Shown piece by piece: positions 43,939-53,544 of a stretch of 64,000 bases of DNA. Every line of letters begins with the position of its first letter. The stretch's first letter is position 1. A model generated the notes under the pieces. It saw only the letters and a program-made list of their open reading frames with translations, was not told where the DNA came from and searched no databases. The position numbers were made by a program, and so were the translations under genes. The stretch comes from Pseudomonas extremorientalis (GTDB lineage: Bacteria > Pseudomonadota > Gammaproteobacteria > Pseudomonadales > Pseudomonadaceae): assembly GCF_001870465.1 (NCBI RefSeq), contig NZ_MDGK01000015.1, forward strand, positions 186,001 to 250,000. Reading direction: 5' to 3'.

Positions 43939-44865
43939 TCAGATTTTTACGTCAGGGGCTGGTTTGTCGCTTGGGTTGGCGATCAGCTCCTTCACCTTGT
44001 CGCTCATCGGGAAGTTCAGGTTCAGGCCTTTTGGTGGGATCGGGCTCTCGAACCATTTGCTGTAGATCTTGTTGATTTCGCCGGATTTGTACAGGGCAAC
44101 GATGGCGTCATCTACAGCCTTCTTGAAGTCCGGGTCGCCTTTGCGAACCATACAGGCGTAGGCCTCAAAGGACTGTGGAGTACCGGTGATGACCCAGTCG
44201 TCCGGCTTCTTGGCCTTGGCTTCTTCACCGGCCAGCAGGGCGTCGTCCATCATGAACGCTACGGCGCGGCCGCTTTCCAGCATCTGGAAGGATTCGCCGT
44301 GGTCTTTGGCGGAGATGACGTTCATGCCCATCTGCTTGTCGGCGTTCATCGCCTTGATGATGCGCTCGGACGTGGTGCCAGCGGTGGTCACGACGTTCTT
44401 GCCTTTCAGGTCGGCGAAGTCGGCGTAGCTCGGCTTGCCATCCTTGTCTTTCTTGACCAGCAGACGGGTGCCGATTTCGAAGATGTTGACGGTGAAATCA
44501 ACTTGCTGGGCGCGTTCGGCGTTGTTGGTGGTGGAACCGCACTCGAGGTCCGCGGTGCCGTTCTGGATCAGCGGAATACGGGTTTGCGAAGTGACCAGGT
44601 TGTACTTGGCCTTCAGGTCGGGCTTGTTCAGGTCTTTTTTCAGGGTTTCAACGATAGCCAGCTGAATGTCGTGGGAGTAGCCCACAGGTTTGCCCGAGCC
44701 ATCCGCGATGTAGGAAAACGGAATGGAGCTGTCGCGGTGAGCGAGGGTGATGGTGCCGGAGTCGTTGATTTTCTTCAGTGTGCCGGTGAGTTCGGCGGCG
44801 AAAACTGGAGTGCTGATCAGAGCAGCAGCGATAGCTGCGCCCAGGATATGGGGAACGATGCGCAT
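43939..44865 (-). CDS. aatJ: Glutamate/aspartate periplasmic binding protein
   Basis: A 308-residue solute-binding protein with a signal peptide (RIVPHILGAAIAAALISTPVFA) and the family-3 binding-protein fold. It is similar to GltI: LKKINDSGTITLAHRDSSIPFSY at the start and NGTADLECGSTTNNAERA in the middle. The ATG at 44865 has GAGGAAG 7 nt upstream. It captures Glu and Asp for AatQMP. Upstream lie an A-rich Crc/Hfq-type motif, a sigma-54 promoter and two AauR-type sites, so expression should need sigma-54, AauR and relief from catabolite repression. Confidence 0.93.
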   Translation of the reverse strand: MRIVPHILGAAIAAALISTPVFAAELTGTLKKINDSGTITLAHRDSSIPFSYIADGSGKPVGYSHDIQLAIVETLKKDLNKPDLKAKYNLVTSQTRIPLIQNGTADLECGSTTNNAERAQQVDFTVNIFEIGTRLLVKKDKDGKPSYADFADLKGKNVVTTAGTTSERIIKAMNADKQMGMNVISAKDHGESFQMLESGRAVAFMMDDALLAGEEAKAKKPDDWVITGTPQSFEAYACMVRKGDPDFKKAVDDAIVALYKSGEINKIYSKWFESPIPPKGLNLNFPMSDKVKELIANPSDKPAPDVKI

Positions 44866-44880
44866 CAATACTTCCTCGAC

Positions 44881-44893
44881 ATTTGTTTTTTTT
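44881..44893 (-). promoter_or_regulatory. Crc/Hfq catabolite activity motif in the aatJ leader
   Basis: The mRNA-sense stretch AAAAAAAACAAAT lies just before the ribosome site of aatJ and fits AANAANAA, the Hfq/Crc recognition pattern in Pseudomonas. It would block translation when preferred carbon sources are present. Confidence 0.6.
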
Positions 44894-44977
44894 ATGAAGC
44901 CGGCTAGACGGCTCTCTTGTACAGCGAATGCCCGTGACGGCTCCTGAGGCGTCTCAGGCAATCGTCAGGGAGTGTAG

Positions 44978-44993
44978 AGCATGAGTCGTGCCA
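44978..44993 (-). promoter_or_regulatory. Sigma-54 promoter of aatJQMP
   Basis: The minus strand reads TGGCACGACTCATGCT, one base off TGGCACG-N4-TTGCW, with correct -24 GG / -12 GC spacing. It gives a leader of about 100 nt before aatJ. Confidence 0.85.
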
Positions 44994-45069
44994 TACCTCG
45001 AATAAAAGGTTATCTATTTGATTTATAAGGGTATTAAATTTTTGTTTCGAGGAATTTATCATGCCGTGA

Positions 45070-45114
45070 TCCGGCAATCCGAATAGGCGGTGGTATGGCG
45101 TTCGGAAAACCGAA
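45070..45114. promoter_or_regulatory. Two AauR-type enhancer palindromes
   Basis: TTCGGAAAACCGAA (45101-45114) is an exact TTCGG-N4-CCGAA palindrome and TCCGGCAATCCGAA (45070-45083) differs by one base. Their starts are 31 bp apart, that is three helical turns, and lie roughly 75-120 bp upstream of the sigma-54 promoter. This is the motif I recall for AauR in P. putida. Confidence 0.8.
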
Positions 45115-45140
45115 TAGGGCGTGTGGGATTTATCTTGCAT

Positions 45141-45175
45141 AAAAAAGCCCCTGGGCCGTCCGGCGCAGGGGCTTT
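45141..45175 (-). terminator. Rho-independent terminator of glpD
   Basis: Stem AAAGCCCCTG / CAGGGGCTTT followed by a T-run on the minus strand, 15 bp after the glpD stop. Confidence 0.9.
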
Positions 45176-45189
45176 GCGGGGCGACCTGA

Positions 45190-46728
45190 TCAGGCCGCTT
45201 CAATCTTTGCACGGGTCTGCTCGACCTTGGACAGGTAACGTTGCACGTTGTCCTGTTCTTCCGGGGTGGTGAACAGGCCGAGCTTGGTACGGCGCCACAG
45301 CACGTCCTGGGGCTGTGTGGCCCACTCTTCGGCGCACAGGTAATCGACTTCGCGGGTGTACAGGCCACCGCCCAGGTGGTCGCCCAGGTCGGCCAGCGAC
45401 TGCACACCTTCCAGCAGGCGCCAGGTGCGGCTGCCGTAGGTGGTGGACCAACGGCGGGCGATCTCGCTCGGTATCCAGTCGAACTTGCTGCGAATGGCTT
45501 CGGCCAGGGCTTCTGGCGTCGTCATGTTTTCACCGCCCGGCAGGCTGGCGGTGGCGGTCCAGCTCGGGCGCATCTGGGTGAAGTACGGTGCCAGTTGCGC
45601 CATGGCCGATTCAGCGAGTTTGCGATAGGTGGTCAGCTTGCCGCCGAACACCGAAAGGATCGGCGCTTCGCCCGTGCCACCGGACAGTGCCAGGGTGTAG
45701 TCACGGGTGATGGCCGACGGGTTGTCCGATTCGTCGTTGCACAGCGGGCGTACGCCGGAGTAGGTGTGCACGATGTCATCGCGGCTCAGTTGCTTCTTGA
45801 AGTGCGCGTTGACCACTTTCAGCATGTAGTCGGTTTCACCTTCGGTGATCGCCACTTTTGCCGGATCGCCGGTGTATTCGCGGTCGGTGGTGCCGATGAT
45901 GGTCAGGTGGTTCAGGTACGGAATGGTGAAGACGATGCGCTGGTCTTCGTTCTGCAGGATATGCGCGTGGGCGCCTTCATACAGTTTCGGCACGATCAGG
46001 TGGCTGCCCTGGATCAGGCGGATGCCGTAGGGCGAATCCAGCTTCAGGTCGTCCTTGATGAACTTGGCGACCCACGGGCCGGCAGCGTTCACCAGGGCCC
46101 GGGCGCGGATCGAAAACAGGCTGCCGTCGGCGCGCTCCATGTTCATTTCCCACATGCCATTGCTGCGGTGGGCGCTGATGCAACGGGTCTGGGTGTGGAT
46201 GTGCGCGCCTTTTTCGCGGGCGGCCATAGCGTTGAGCACCACGAGGCGGGCGTCATCGACCCAGCAGTCGGAGTATTCGAAACCTTGGGTGATTTCGCTT
46301 TTCAGCGGGCTGTCGGCGCCGAACTTGAGGCTTTTCGAACCGGCCAGTTTTTCACGCTTGCCCAAGTGGTCGTACAGAAACAGGCCGGCGCGGATCATCC
46401 ACGCCGGACGCAGGTGCGGGCGGTGCGGCAGCACGAAGCGCATCTGCTTGACGATGTGCGGGGCCTTGGCCAGCAGCACTTCACGTTCGGCCAGGGCTTC
46501 GCGCACCAGGCGGAATTCGTAATGTTCGAGGTAGCGCAGGCCGCCGTGGATCAGCTTGCTGCTGGCGGAGGAGGTGTGGCTGGCCAGGTCGTCCTTTTCG
46601 CAAAGGAATACCGACAAACCGCGACCGGCTGCGTCTGCTGCAATACCGACGCCATTGATCCCGCCGCCGATAACGGCAACATCATAGACTTCGGCAAGCG
46701 GTGGAGCAGGCAAGGTAGAAGGGTTCAT
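45190..46728 (-). CDS. glpD: Glycerol-3-phosphate dehydrogenase (aerobic)
   Basis: A 512-residue FAD enzyme that oxidises glycerol-3-phosphate to dihydroxyacetone phosphate at the inner membrane, feeding electrons to quinone. The FAD-binding motif is YDVAVIGGGINGVGIAADAAGRG near the start, and TSSASSKLIHGGLRYLEHYEF is characteristic. The ATG at 46728 has GAGG 9 nt upstream; the open frame to 46911 runs through the operator region and is not real. Two GlpR-type sites precede it. Confidence 0.95.
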   Translation of the reverse strand: MNPSTLPAPPLAEVYDVAVIGGGINGVGIAADAAGRGLSVFLCEKDDLASHTSSASSKLIHGGLRYLEHYEFRLVREALAEREVLLAKAPHIVKQMRFVLPHRPHLRPAWMIRAGLFLYDHLGKREKLAGSKSLKFGADSPLKSEITQGFEYSDCWVDDARLVVLNAMAAREKGAHIHTQTRCISAHRSNGMWEMNMERADGSLFSIRARALVNAAGPWVAKFIKDDLKLDSPYGIRLIQGSHLIVPKLYEGAHAHILQNEDQRIVFTIPYLNHLTIIGTTDREYTGDPAKVAITEGETDYMLKVVNAHFKKQLSRDDIVHTYSGVRPLCNDESDNPSAITRDYTLALSGGTGEAPILSVFGGKLTTYRKLAESAMAQLAPYFTQMRPSWTATASLPGGENMTTPEALAEAIRSKFDWIPSEIARRWSTTYGSRTWRLLEGVQSLADLGDHLGGGLYTREVDYLCAEEWATQPQDVLWRRTKLGLFTTPEEQDNVQRYLSKVEQTRAKIEAA

Positions 46729-46750
46729 CGGCTGGCCTCGCGATCTTTTT

Positions 46751-46790
46751 CGTATTGGAATTCGAACATTAATGTTCATTTGCGAAAATG
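46751..46790. promoter_or_regulatory. Tandem GlpR operator before glpD
   Basis: Two adjoining 20-bp sites (46751-46770 and 46771-46790) match the GlpR consensus WATGTTCGWTAWCGAACATW at about 14 and 15 of 20 positions. Their inner halves form a perfect palindrome GAACATTAATGTTC (46764-46777). They lie 23-62 bp upstream of the glpD start. Confidence 0.7.
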
Positions 46791-46916
46791 GTAGCTGATA
46801 AACGCGCGCGCAGCCACCTGAGTTCGATTGAAAAAACTCATCGAAGGGCGGGCAAAGGAAAATTTGTGAACATGAGCCAGTGCTGGCTGGAGAAATGGGT
46901 GGTCTGGTCAATAGCT

Positions 46917-46980
46917 ATCGGGGGCAAGCCCCCTCCCACATTGGAATGTGATCAACCTGTGGGAGGGGGCTTGCCCCGGA
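46917..46980. repeat. REPIN between glpR and glpD
   Basis: Two REP units in the opposite order to the 37792 copy: the reverse unit first (46917-46940), then the forward unit (46959-46980), separated by 18 bp. It lies 18 bp after the glpR stop. Confidence 0.92.
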
Positions 46981-46997
46981 TGGCGTCAGTGCAGACG

Positions 46998-47753
46998 CTA
47001 CACCACTTCCAGACGAACCTTGTGGTCATTGAGCAACTGCACCAACGCTGGCACCGGCTGCTGATCCGTCACCAGGCAATCCACCAGGCTGATCGGCCCC
47101 AGGCGAATCATGGCATTGCGCCCGAACTTGCTGGAGTCCGCCGCCAGGATCACCTGGCGCGCATTGGCGATGATCGCCTGGGAAACCCGGACTTCCTGGT
47201 AGTCAAAGTCGAGCAAGCTGCCATCTTCATCGATACCACTGATGCCCACCAAGGCAAAGTCGACCTTGAACTGGTTGATGAAATCGACACTCGCCTGACC
47301 GACCACGCCCCCGTCACGCCGCACATTGCCGCCGGTCAGCAGCACGTCGAAGTCGTCCTTGGCACTGAGCATGGTGGCGACGTTGAGGTTGTTGGTGATG
47401 ATTTTCAGATGGTTGTGGTTGAGTAACGCACGGGCGATGGATTCGGTGGTGGTGCCGATATTGATGAACAACGAGGCGTGATCGGGGATCTGCGCGGCGA
47501 TGGCTTCGCCGATGCGCTGTTTCTCGTCGCGCATCTGGTCGGCCCGCATGGCGTAGGCGGTGTTTTCGACGCTGGAGTCATAGGCCGCGCCGCCGTGGTA
47601 GCGGCGCAGCAGATTAGCGTCCGCCAGTTGGTTGATATCGCGGCGGATGGTTTGCGGGGTAACAACGAAGAGCTGCGCCATTTCCTCGATACTGACATAG
47701 CCGCGTTCGCGGACCAGTTCGAGGATTTGTTGTTGGCGGGGAGGCAGATTCAT
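46998..47753 (-). CDS. glpR: Glycerol-3-phosphate regulon repressor GlpR (DeoR family)
   Basis: A 251-residue DeoR-type repressor. The N-terminal helix-turn-helix is [38 protein letters not shown], and the C-terminal sugar-phosphate sensor begins near residue 75 ([15 protein letters not shown]). It represses glpD and glpFK until glycerol-3-phosphate binds. It lies between glpK and glpD in the standard Pseudomonas order. Confidence 0.94.
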   Translation of the reverse strand: MNLPPRQQQILELVRERGYVSIEEMAQLFVVTPQTIRRDINQLADANLLRRYHGGAAYDSSVENTAYAMRADQMRDEKQRIGEAIAAQIPDHASLFINIGTTTESIARALLNHNHLKIITNNLNVATMLSAKDDFDVLLTGGNVRRDGGVVGQASVDFINQFKVDFALVGISGIDEDGSLLDFDYQEVRVSQAIIANARQVILAADSSKFGRNAMIRLGPISLVDCLVTDQQPVPALVQLLNDHKVRLEVV

Positions 47754-47836
47754 GGGGCGTCCTTTGGGCTGCCATACAAAAGTGGCCCATGATGACGCAG
47801 GAATCCGCTCCCTGCCAGTTACAACCCGACGTTGGC

Positions 47837-49375
<1,539 letters not shown>

Positions 49376-49420
49376 TCAGCCTGGGCCGTAAAAAGGGCAG
49401 GTACGTTCAGGCTGGCGCTA

Positions 49421-50278
49421 TCAGGAAATACGGGTCTTGCCGTTGACAGCCGTGTCAGGTGTTGCTTCAGCTATAGCAGGTGCGGCGCTCGGCAGGTGAC
49501 GGGCAATCAGCCCGCGATAGGCCGCGGCGCCGAGGCATGCGCCGACAATCGGCGCGAAAATCGGTACGAGGAAGTAAGGAATATCGCGGCCGCCAGTGAA
49601 GGCCATTTCACCCCAACCCGCAAAAAAGGTCATCAGCTTGGGCCCGAAATCCCGCGCCGGGTTCATCGCAAAGCCGGTCAGCGGGCCCATGGCGCTGCCG
49701 ATCACTGCGATCAGCAGGCCGATCAGCAGGGGCGCCAACGGGCCGCGTGGCAGGCCGTTGTTGTCATCGGTGAGGGCCATGATCACGCCCATCAGAATGG
49801 CGGTGATGACCATTTCCACCAGGAACGCCTGGGCGGTGCTCAGCAGCGCATGGGGGTAAGTGGAGAACACCGACGCCAATTCCAGGCTGGCCTGGGAGCC
49901 GCGCACCATATGGTGGGTTTGTTCGTAATCGAAAAACAGGTTGCTGTAGAGCGTGTACACCAAGGCCGCCGAGCAGAAGGCGCCGGCGATCTGGGCGAGA
50001 ATGTAGAAGGGCAGTTTGCGCTTTTCGAAGTCGGCGAAAATGCACAGCGCGATGCTGACAGCCGGGTTGAGGTGGGCTCCGGAAATACCGGCGCTCAGGT
50101 AGATCGCCATGCTGACGCCGACCCCCCAGATGATACTGATCTCCCACAAGCCAAAGCTGGCACCCGCGACCTTGAGCGCAGCGACACATCCTGTACCGAA
50201 GAAGATCAGAAGCGCAGTCCCCAGGAATTCGGCCATGCATTGGCTCGAAAGTGAAGGCTGTTGAAGAGCAGTTGTCAT
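49421..50278 (-). CDS. glpF: Glycerol uptake facilitator (aquaglyceroporin)
   Basis: A 285-residue channel with six membrane helices and the two pore motifs HLNPAVS and AMNPARDFGPK, of which the second has the Asp that widens the pore for glycerol. The ATG at 50278 has GAGG upstream; a longer frame to 50320 is not supported. The leader contains AAGAACAACAA immediately before the ribosome site, a Crc/Hfq-type motif. Confidence 0.94.
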   Translation of the reverse strand: MTTALQQPSLSSQCMAEFLGTALLIFFGTGCVAALKVAGASFGLWEISIIWGVGVSMAIYLSAGISGAHLNPAVSIALCIFADFEKRKLPFYILAQIAGAFCSAALVYTLYSNLFFDYEQTHHMVRGSQASLELASVFSTYPHALLSTAQAFLVEMVITAILMGVIMALTDDNNGLPRGPLAPLLIGLLIAVIGSAMGPLTGFAMNPARDFGPKLMTFFAGWGEMAFTGGRDIPYFLVPIFAPIVGACLGAAAYRGLIARHLPSAAPAIAEATPDTAVNGKTRIS

Positions 50279-50290
50279 GGAAAACCTCAG

Positions 50291-50301
50291 TTGTTGTTCT
50301 T
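50291..50301 (-). promoter_or_regulatory. Crc/Hfq catabolite activity motif in the glpF leader
   Basis: The mRNA-sense AAGAACAACAA is a perfect AANAANAA series and ends just before the CTGAGG ribosome site of glpF. It should place glycerol uptake under carbon catabolite repression. Confidence 0.75.
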
Positions 50302-50409
50302 GTCTGGCGCACAACCTCAACGGGCTGTTGCGCGATTTTCACCGTGGCAGGGATCCCCATCCCGACCATGGCTTACTGCTTTGAACGCTGCGGGTGTATT
50401 CCTACAGCA

Positions 50410-50421
50410 TTCGGAAACGAA
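50410..50421. promoter_or_regulatory. Weak GlpR-like site upstream of glpF
   Basis: TTCGGAAACGAA has the two inner half-sites TTCG and CGAA at the right 4-bp spacing, but the outer bases of the GlpR consensus are mostly absent. Confidence 0.35.
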
Positions 50422-50607
50422 AAAATATAGACAAGAATGACGGCTGTCAAAGGTCGAAAGTGAACTGTCAGTCACTTTCAAACTATTGGTCTGGTGAATG
50501 ATCACGCTTGTCACATTGCGTGTGTACCGCAAGAGTGGGCGGACTAGAGCGTTTTACGTGGGCTTGGCCTAGAATTGGCCATCTGTTTGCCATGCCTCGG
50601 AGATACC

Positions 50608-51078
50608 ATGACGCCCGCATTGGACCTGTTGAAAAAAGTTCGCGCCGAACATCGAGTCCACAGTTACGAACATGACCCAAAGGCGGCGTCCTATGGGCTG
50701 GAGGCCGCGGAAAAATTGGGCCTGGACCCGGCGCAGGTGTTCAAGACCTTGCTGGCCAGCAGCGAGAAGGGCGAATTACTGGTGGCAGTGGTGCCGGTCG
50801 TCGGAAGTCTGGATCTGAAGGCCCTGGCGCACGCGGCAGGCGTCAAGAAAGTCGAAATGGCCGACCCGGCGGCCGCGCAACGCTCCACTGGCTATCTGTT
50901 GGGCGGCATCAGCCCGCTGGGTCAGAAGAAGCGTCTGCGCACGTTTATCGATGTGACGGCGCAGCCGTTCGCGACGATTTTTGTGAGCGCGGGAAGGAGG
51001 GGGTTGGAGGTTGAGCTGCCGGCGGCGGTGCTGGCTGAGCATACCCAGGCCAAGTTCGCGGAAATTGGCCGGGTATGA
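50608..51078 (+). CDS. ybaK: Cys-tRNA(Pro)/Cys-tRNA(Cys) deacylase YbaK
   Basis: A 156-residue single-domain editing enzyme that removes Cys wrongly attached to tRNA(Pro). It shows the YbaK/EbsC pattern [21 protein letters not shown] with the catalytic Lys, and [20 protein letters not shown]. The ATG at 50608 follows CGGAGATACC. Its stop lies 7 bp from the convergent ABC gene. Confidence 0.93.
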   Translation: MTPALDLLKKVRAEHRVHSYEHDPKAASYGLEAAEKLGLDPAQVFKTLLASSEKGELLVAVVPVVGSLDLKALAHAAGVKKVEMADPAAAQRSTGYLLGGISPLGQKKRLRTFIDVTAQPFATIFVSAGRRGLEVELPAAVLAEHTQAKFAEIGRV

Positions 51079-51085
51079 CGGGGCT

Positions 51086-52192
51086 TTATACCGGGCTGTA
51101 ACGCCGTACGCCGGATTCGACTGGAGGGAGGTGTGCGGCCGTGCTGCCGGACGCCTGGAACAACACCAGGTGTTCGGCGGCCACCCGAATGCCCACATCC
51201 GCACCGACCTGATGATCGGCATGACTCGGGAAAATCGACTCCAGCTGCGCGCCGGTCGGCAGCTGCAGGCGGTACAGCGTCGATGCGCCGAGGAACGTCT
51301 TGCCGACGATCCGCGCTTTCAACCCGCTGTCCGGCGCGTAGACGATGTCATCCGGACGCAGCAACACATCCACCGCACCGCCGGTAGGCCAGGTGTAGGC
51401 GCGGTTGCCGCGCAGCTCACCCAGTTCGGTGCTGACCGATTCCGGCGAGCTCAATTGACCACGGATGAAGTAACCCTGGCCGATAAAGCTGGCGACGTAA
51501 GGTGTCTGCGGTTCGTGATAAAGGTTGTAGGGCGTGTCCCACTGCTCGAGACGGCCCTCTTTGAACACCCCGACCTGGTCGCTGACGGCGAAGGCTTCTT
51601 CCTGGTCATGGGTCACCAGGATCGCGCTGGTGCCGCGTGCCTTGAGGATGTCGCGCACTTCGTGGCTGAGCTTGCGTCGCAACTCGCCATCGAGGTTGGA
51701 GAAAGGCTCATCCAGCAACAGCAAGGCCGGTTCTGGCGCCAAGGCTCGGGCGAGGGCGACGCGTTGTTGCTGGCCGCCGGACAGCTCATGAGGGAAGCGC
51801 TTGCCCAGGTTCTTCAGGTTTACCAGCTCCAGCAACTCGGCAACCACCCGGTCTTTTTGCGGGTGCTTGCGAATACCGAAAGCAATGTTGTCGGCCACGC
51901 TCAGGTGAGGAAACAGCGCGTAGTCCTGGAACACCATGCCGATGCGACGTTTCTCGGGAGCCAAGGTGAACCCGGCACTGGAGATCACTTCGCCGGCCAG
52001 GCTGATTTCACCTTCGTGCACCGGCTCAAACCCGGCAATCGCTCGTAGGGTGGTGGTCTTGCCGCAACCCGAGGAGCCCAGCAGGCAACCGATGTCGCCC
52101 GCATTGAGGTGCAGGTTGAGGTTCTGTACCACCCGTTGATCTTGATAGCCGCATGCCAGGTTGCGCAGGTTCAGCAGTAATGGATGGCTCAT
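51086..52192 (-). CDS. Orphan ABC ATP-binding protein of the ferric iron/polyamine type
   Basis: A 368-residue ATPase with Walker [10 protein letters not shown], signature LSGGQQQR, Walker [13 protein letters not shown], and a C-terminal TOBE-like domain (about residues 270-350) as in FbpC/PotA. No permease or binding protein is nearby. It overlaps argF by 4 nt (ATGA) and so is co-transcribed with arginine biosynthesis. Its cargo cannot be named from sequence. Confidence 0.85.
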   Translation of the reverse strand: MSHPLLLNLRNLACGYQDQRVVQNLNLHLNAGDIGCLLGSSGCGKTTTLRAIAGFEPVHEGEISLAGEVISSAGFTLAPEKRRIGMVFQDYALFPHLSVADNIAFGIRKHPQKDRVVAELLELVNLKNLGKRFPHELSGGQQQRVALARALAPEPALLLLDEPFSNLDGELRRKLSHEVRDILKARGTSAILVTHDQEEAFAVSDQVGVFKEGRLEQWDTPYNLYHEPQTPYVASFIGQGYFIRGQLSSPESVSTELGELRGNRAYTWPTGGAVDVLLRPDDIVYAPDSGLKARIVGKTFLGASTLYRLQLPTGAQLESIFPSHADHQVGADVGIRVAAEHLVLFQASGSTAAHLPPVESGVRRYSPV

Positions 52193-53109
52193 GCGTGGTG
52201 GTACGACGGTGGCACGAGGAATTCGAGCAGGGCCTTTTGTGCATGCAGGCGGTTTTCAGCCTGGTCCCAGGCGACCGAGCGAGGGTCGTCGAGCAGGTCG
52301 GTGCTGATCTCTTCACCACGGTGGGCCGGCAGGCAATGCATGAACAGGACATCGGGCGCGGCCAGGTCGAGCAGGGCGCGGGTCACCTGATACGGGGCGA
52401 ACAGGGCCAGGCGCTTGGCGGTTTCGTCTTCCTGGCCCATGGAGGTCCACACGTCGGTGCTCACCAGGTGGGCGCCGATCACCGCGTCACGCGGATCGCG
52501 GACCAGGGTCACGCGGTCGCCGGCTTGTGCCAGGAAGCGCGCGTCAGGCTCGTAGCCTTCCGGGCAGGCCACGCGCAGTTGGAAGTCGAATTGGATGGCC
52601 GCTTCTATATAGCTGTTGCACATGTTGTTGCCGTCGCCGATCCAGGCCACGGTCTTGCCCTGGATCGAGCCACGGTGTTCAAGGAAGGTTTGCATGTCGG
52701 CCAGCAGTTGGCACGGGTGCAGGTCATCGGACAGGCCGTTGATCACCGGTACACGGGAGTTGGCGGAAAATTCGGTCACGGTGCTGTGGGCAAAGGTACG
52801 GATCATCACGGCATCGAGCATGCTCGACATCACTTTCGCGCTGTCGGCGATCGGCTCGCCACGGCCCAGCTGGGTGTCGCGCGAGGACAGGAAGATAGCC
52901 TGGCCACCGAGTTGGATCATGCCGGCTTCGAACGACACACGGGTGCGGGTCGACGACTTCTCGAAGATCATGCCGAGCACGCGGTTTTTCAAAGGCTCGA
53001 ACAGTACGCCGCGGTTACGCAGGTCTTTAAGCTCAATGCCTCGACGGATCACGCTGACCAGCTCTTCGGGCGTGCAATCCATCAGGGAGAGAAAGTGCCT
53101 TGCGCTCAT
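52189..53109 (-). CDS. argF: Anabolic ornithine carbamoyltransferase
   Basis: A 306-residue transcarbamylase that makes citrulline from ornithine and carbamoyl phosphate in arginine synthesis. The carbamoyl phosphate site is SSTRTR near residue 55 and the ornithine site includes [10 protein letters not shown]. The length and [11 protein letters not shown] start match the anabolic enzyme rather than the catabolic ArcB. Two ATGs lie in tandem (53112 and 53109); the second matches the start of known homologues. An ArgR-type operator overlaps its promoter. Confidence 0.94.
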   Translation of the reverse strand: MSARHFLSLMDCTPEELVSVIRRGIELKDLRNRGVLFEPLKNRVLGMIFEKSSTRTRVSFEAGMIQLGGQAIFLSSRDTQLGRGEPIADSAKVMSSMLDAVMIRTFAHSTVTEFSANSRVPVINGLSDDLHPCQLLADMQTFLEHRGSIQGKTVAWIGDGNNMCNSYIEAAIQFDFQLRVACPEGYEPDARFLAQAGDRVTLVRDPRDAVIGAHLVSTDVWTSMGQEDETAKRLALFAPYQVTRALLDLAAPDVLFMHCLPAHRGEEISTDLLDDPRSVAWDQAENRLHAQKALLEFLVPPSYHHA

Positions 53110-53214
53110 CATTAACTACCTTTTTGCAACAGACCGCAGATACTCAAAGCCTTGTTTGTTGTGACAACGGGCGAGACCTGCGGCGAAAGCCGCACGGGGC
53201 GACGAAATAGGGGA

Positions 53215-53256
53215 AGGCGCGATCTTATAATTAAATGTCGCGTCTTACCAATAGGG
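53215..53256. promoter_or_regulatory. ArgR operator at argF
   Basis: Two direct half-sites 21 bp apart: AGGCGC-N8-AA from 53215 and TGTCGC-N8-AA from 53236 (exact match). This is the Pseudomonas ArgR arrangement and it covers the argF -35/-10 region. Confidence 0.72.
53224..53251 (-). promoter_or_regulatory. Likely sigma-70 promoter of argF
   Basis: On the minus strand TTGGTA and TATAAG are separated by 16 bp. Both elements lie within the ArgR operator, which fits repression by arginine. Confidence 0.5.
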
Positions 53257-53544
53257 CTACGGTTTTTAAGGGTGTTCAAGCAGGGCGCCGAAGCGCTTTT
53301 GAAGATGAATTCCAGACAGCAGCGGGCCATTTGTACACTGGCGCCGAGACCTTTTGCAATGCGCGGAGGCGGGCGCAGACCAGGCTGGGTCGGTTTCAGA
53401 GGCTATGGGGCGGGTTTTGAAACATTTGCTCACGCTTGCTCATGGCCGGGCCTGATGCTGGTCGATTCACGTGGCGAACGTTGCTGGCGCGCCTGCCGCT
53501 CCCGGCCCATAGTGGGATCAAAGCCCCTATAAAAGAGACTGGCC
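53257..53544. other. Intergenic remainder between argF and the oxidoreductase gene
   Basis: No convincing gene, repeat or terminator was found. The only visible signal is a ribosome site (AAAGAGA) close to the 53545 start. Confidence 0.5.

Larger units (their letters stand above)
50279..50607. other. Intergenic region glpF / ybaK
   Basis: This 329-bp divergent region holds the Crc-type motif, a weak GlpR-like site and the ybaK ribosome site (CGGAG). No further gene or repeat is seen. Confidence 0.6.
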
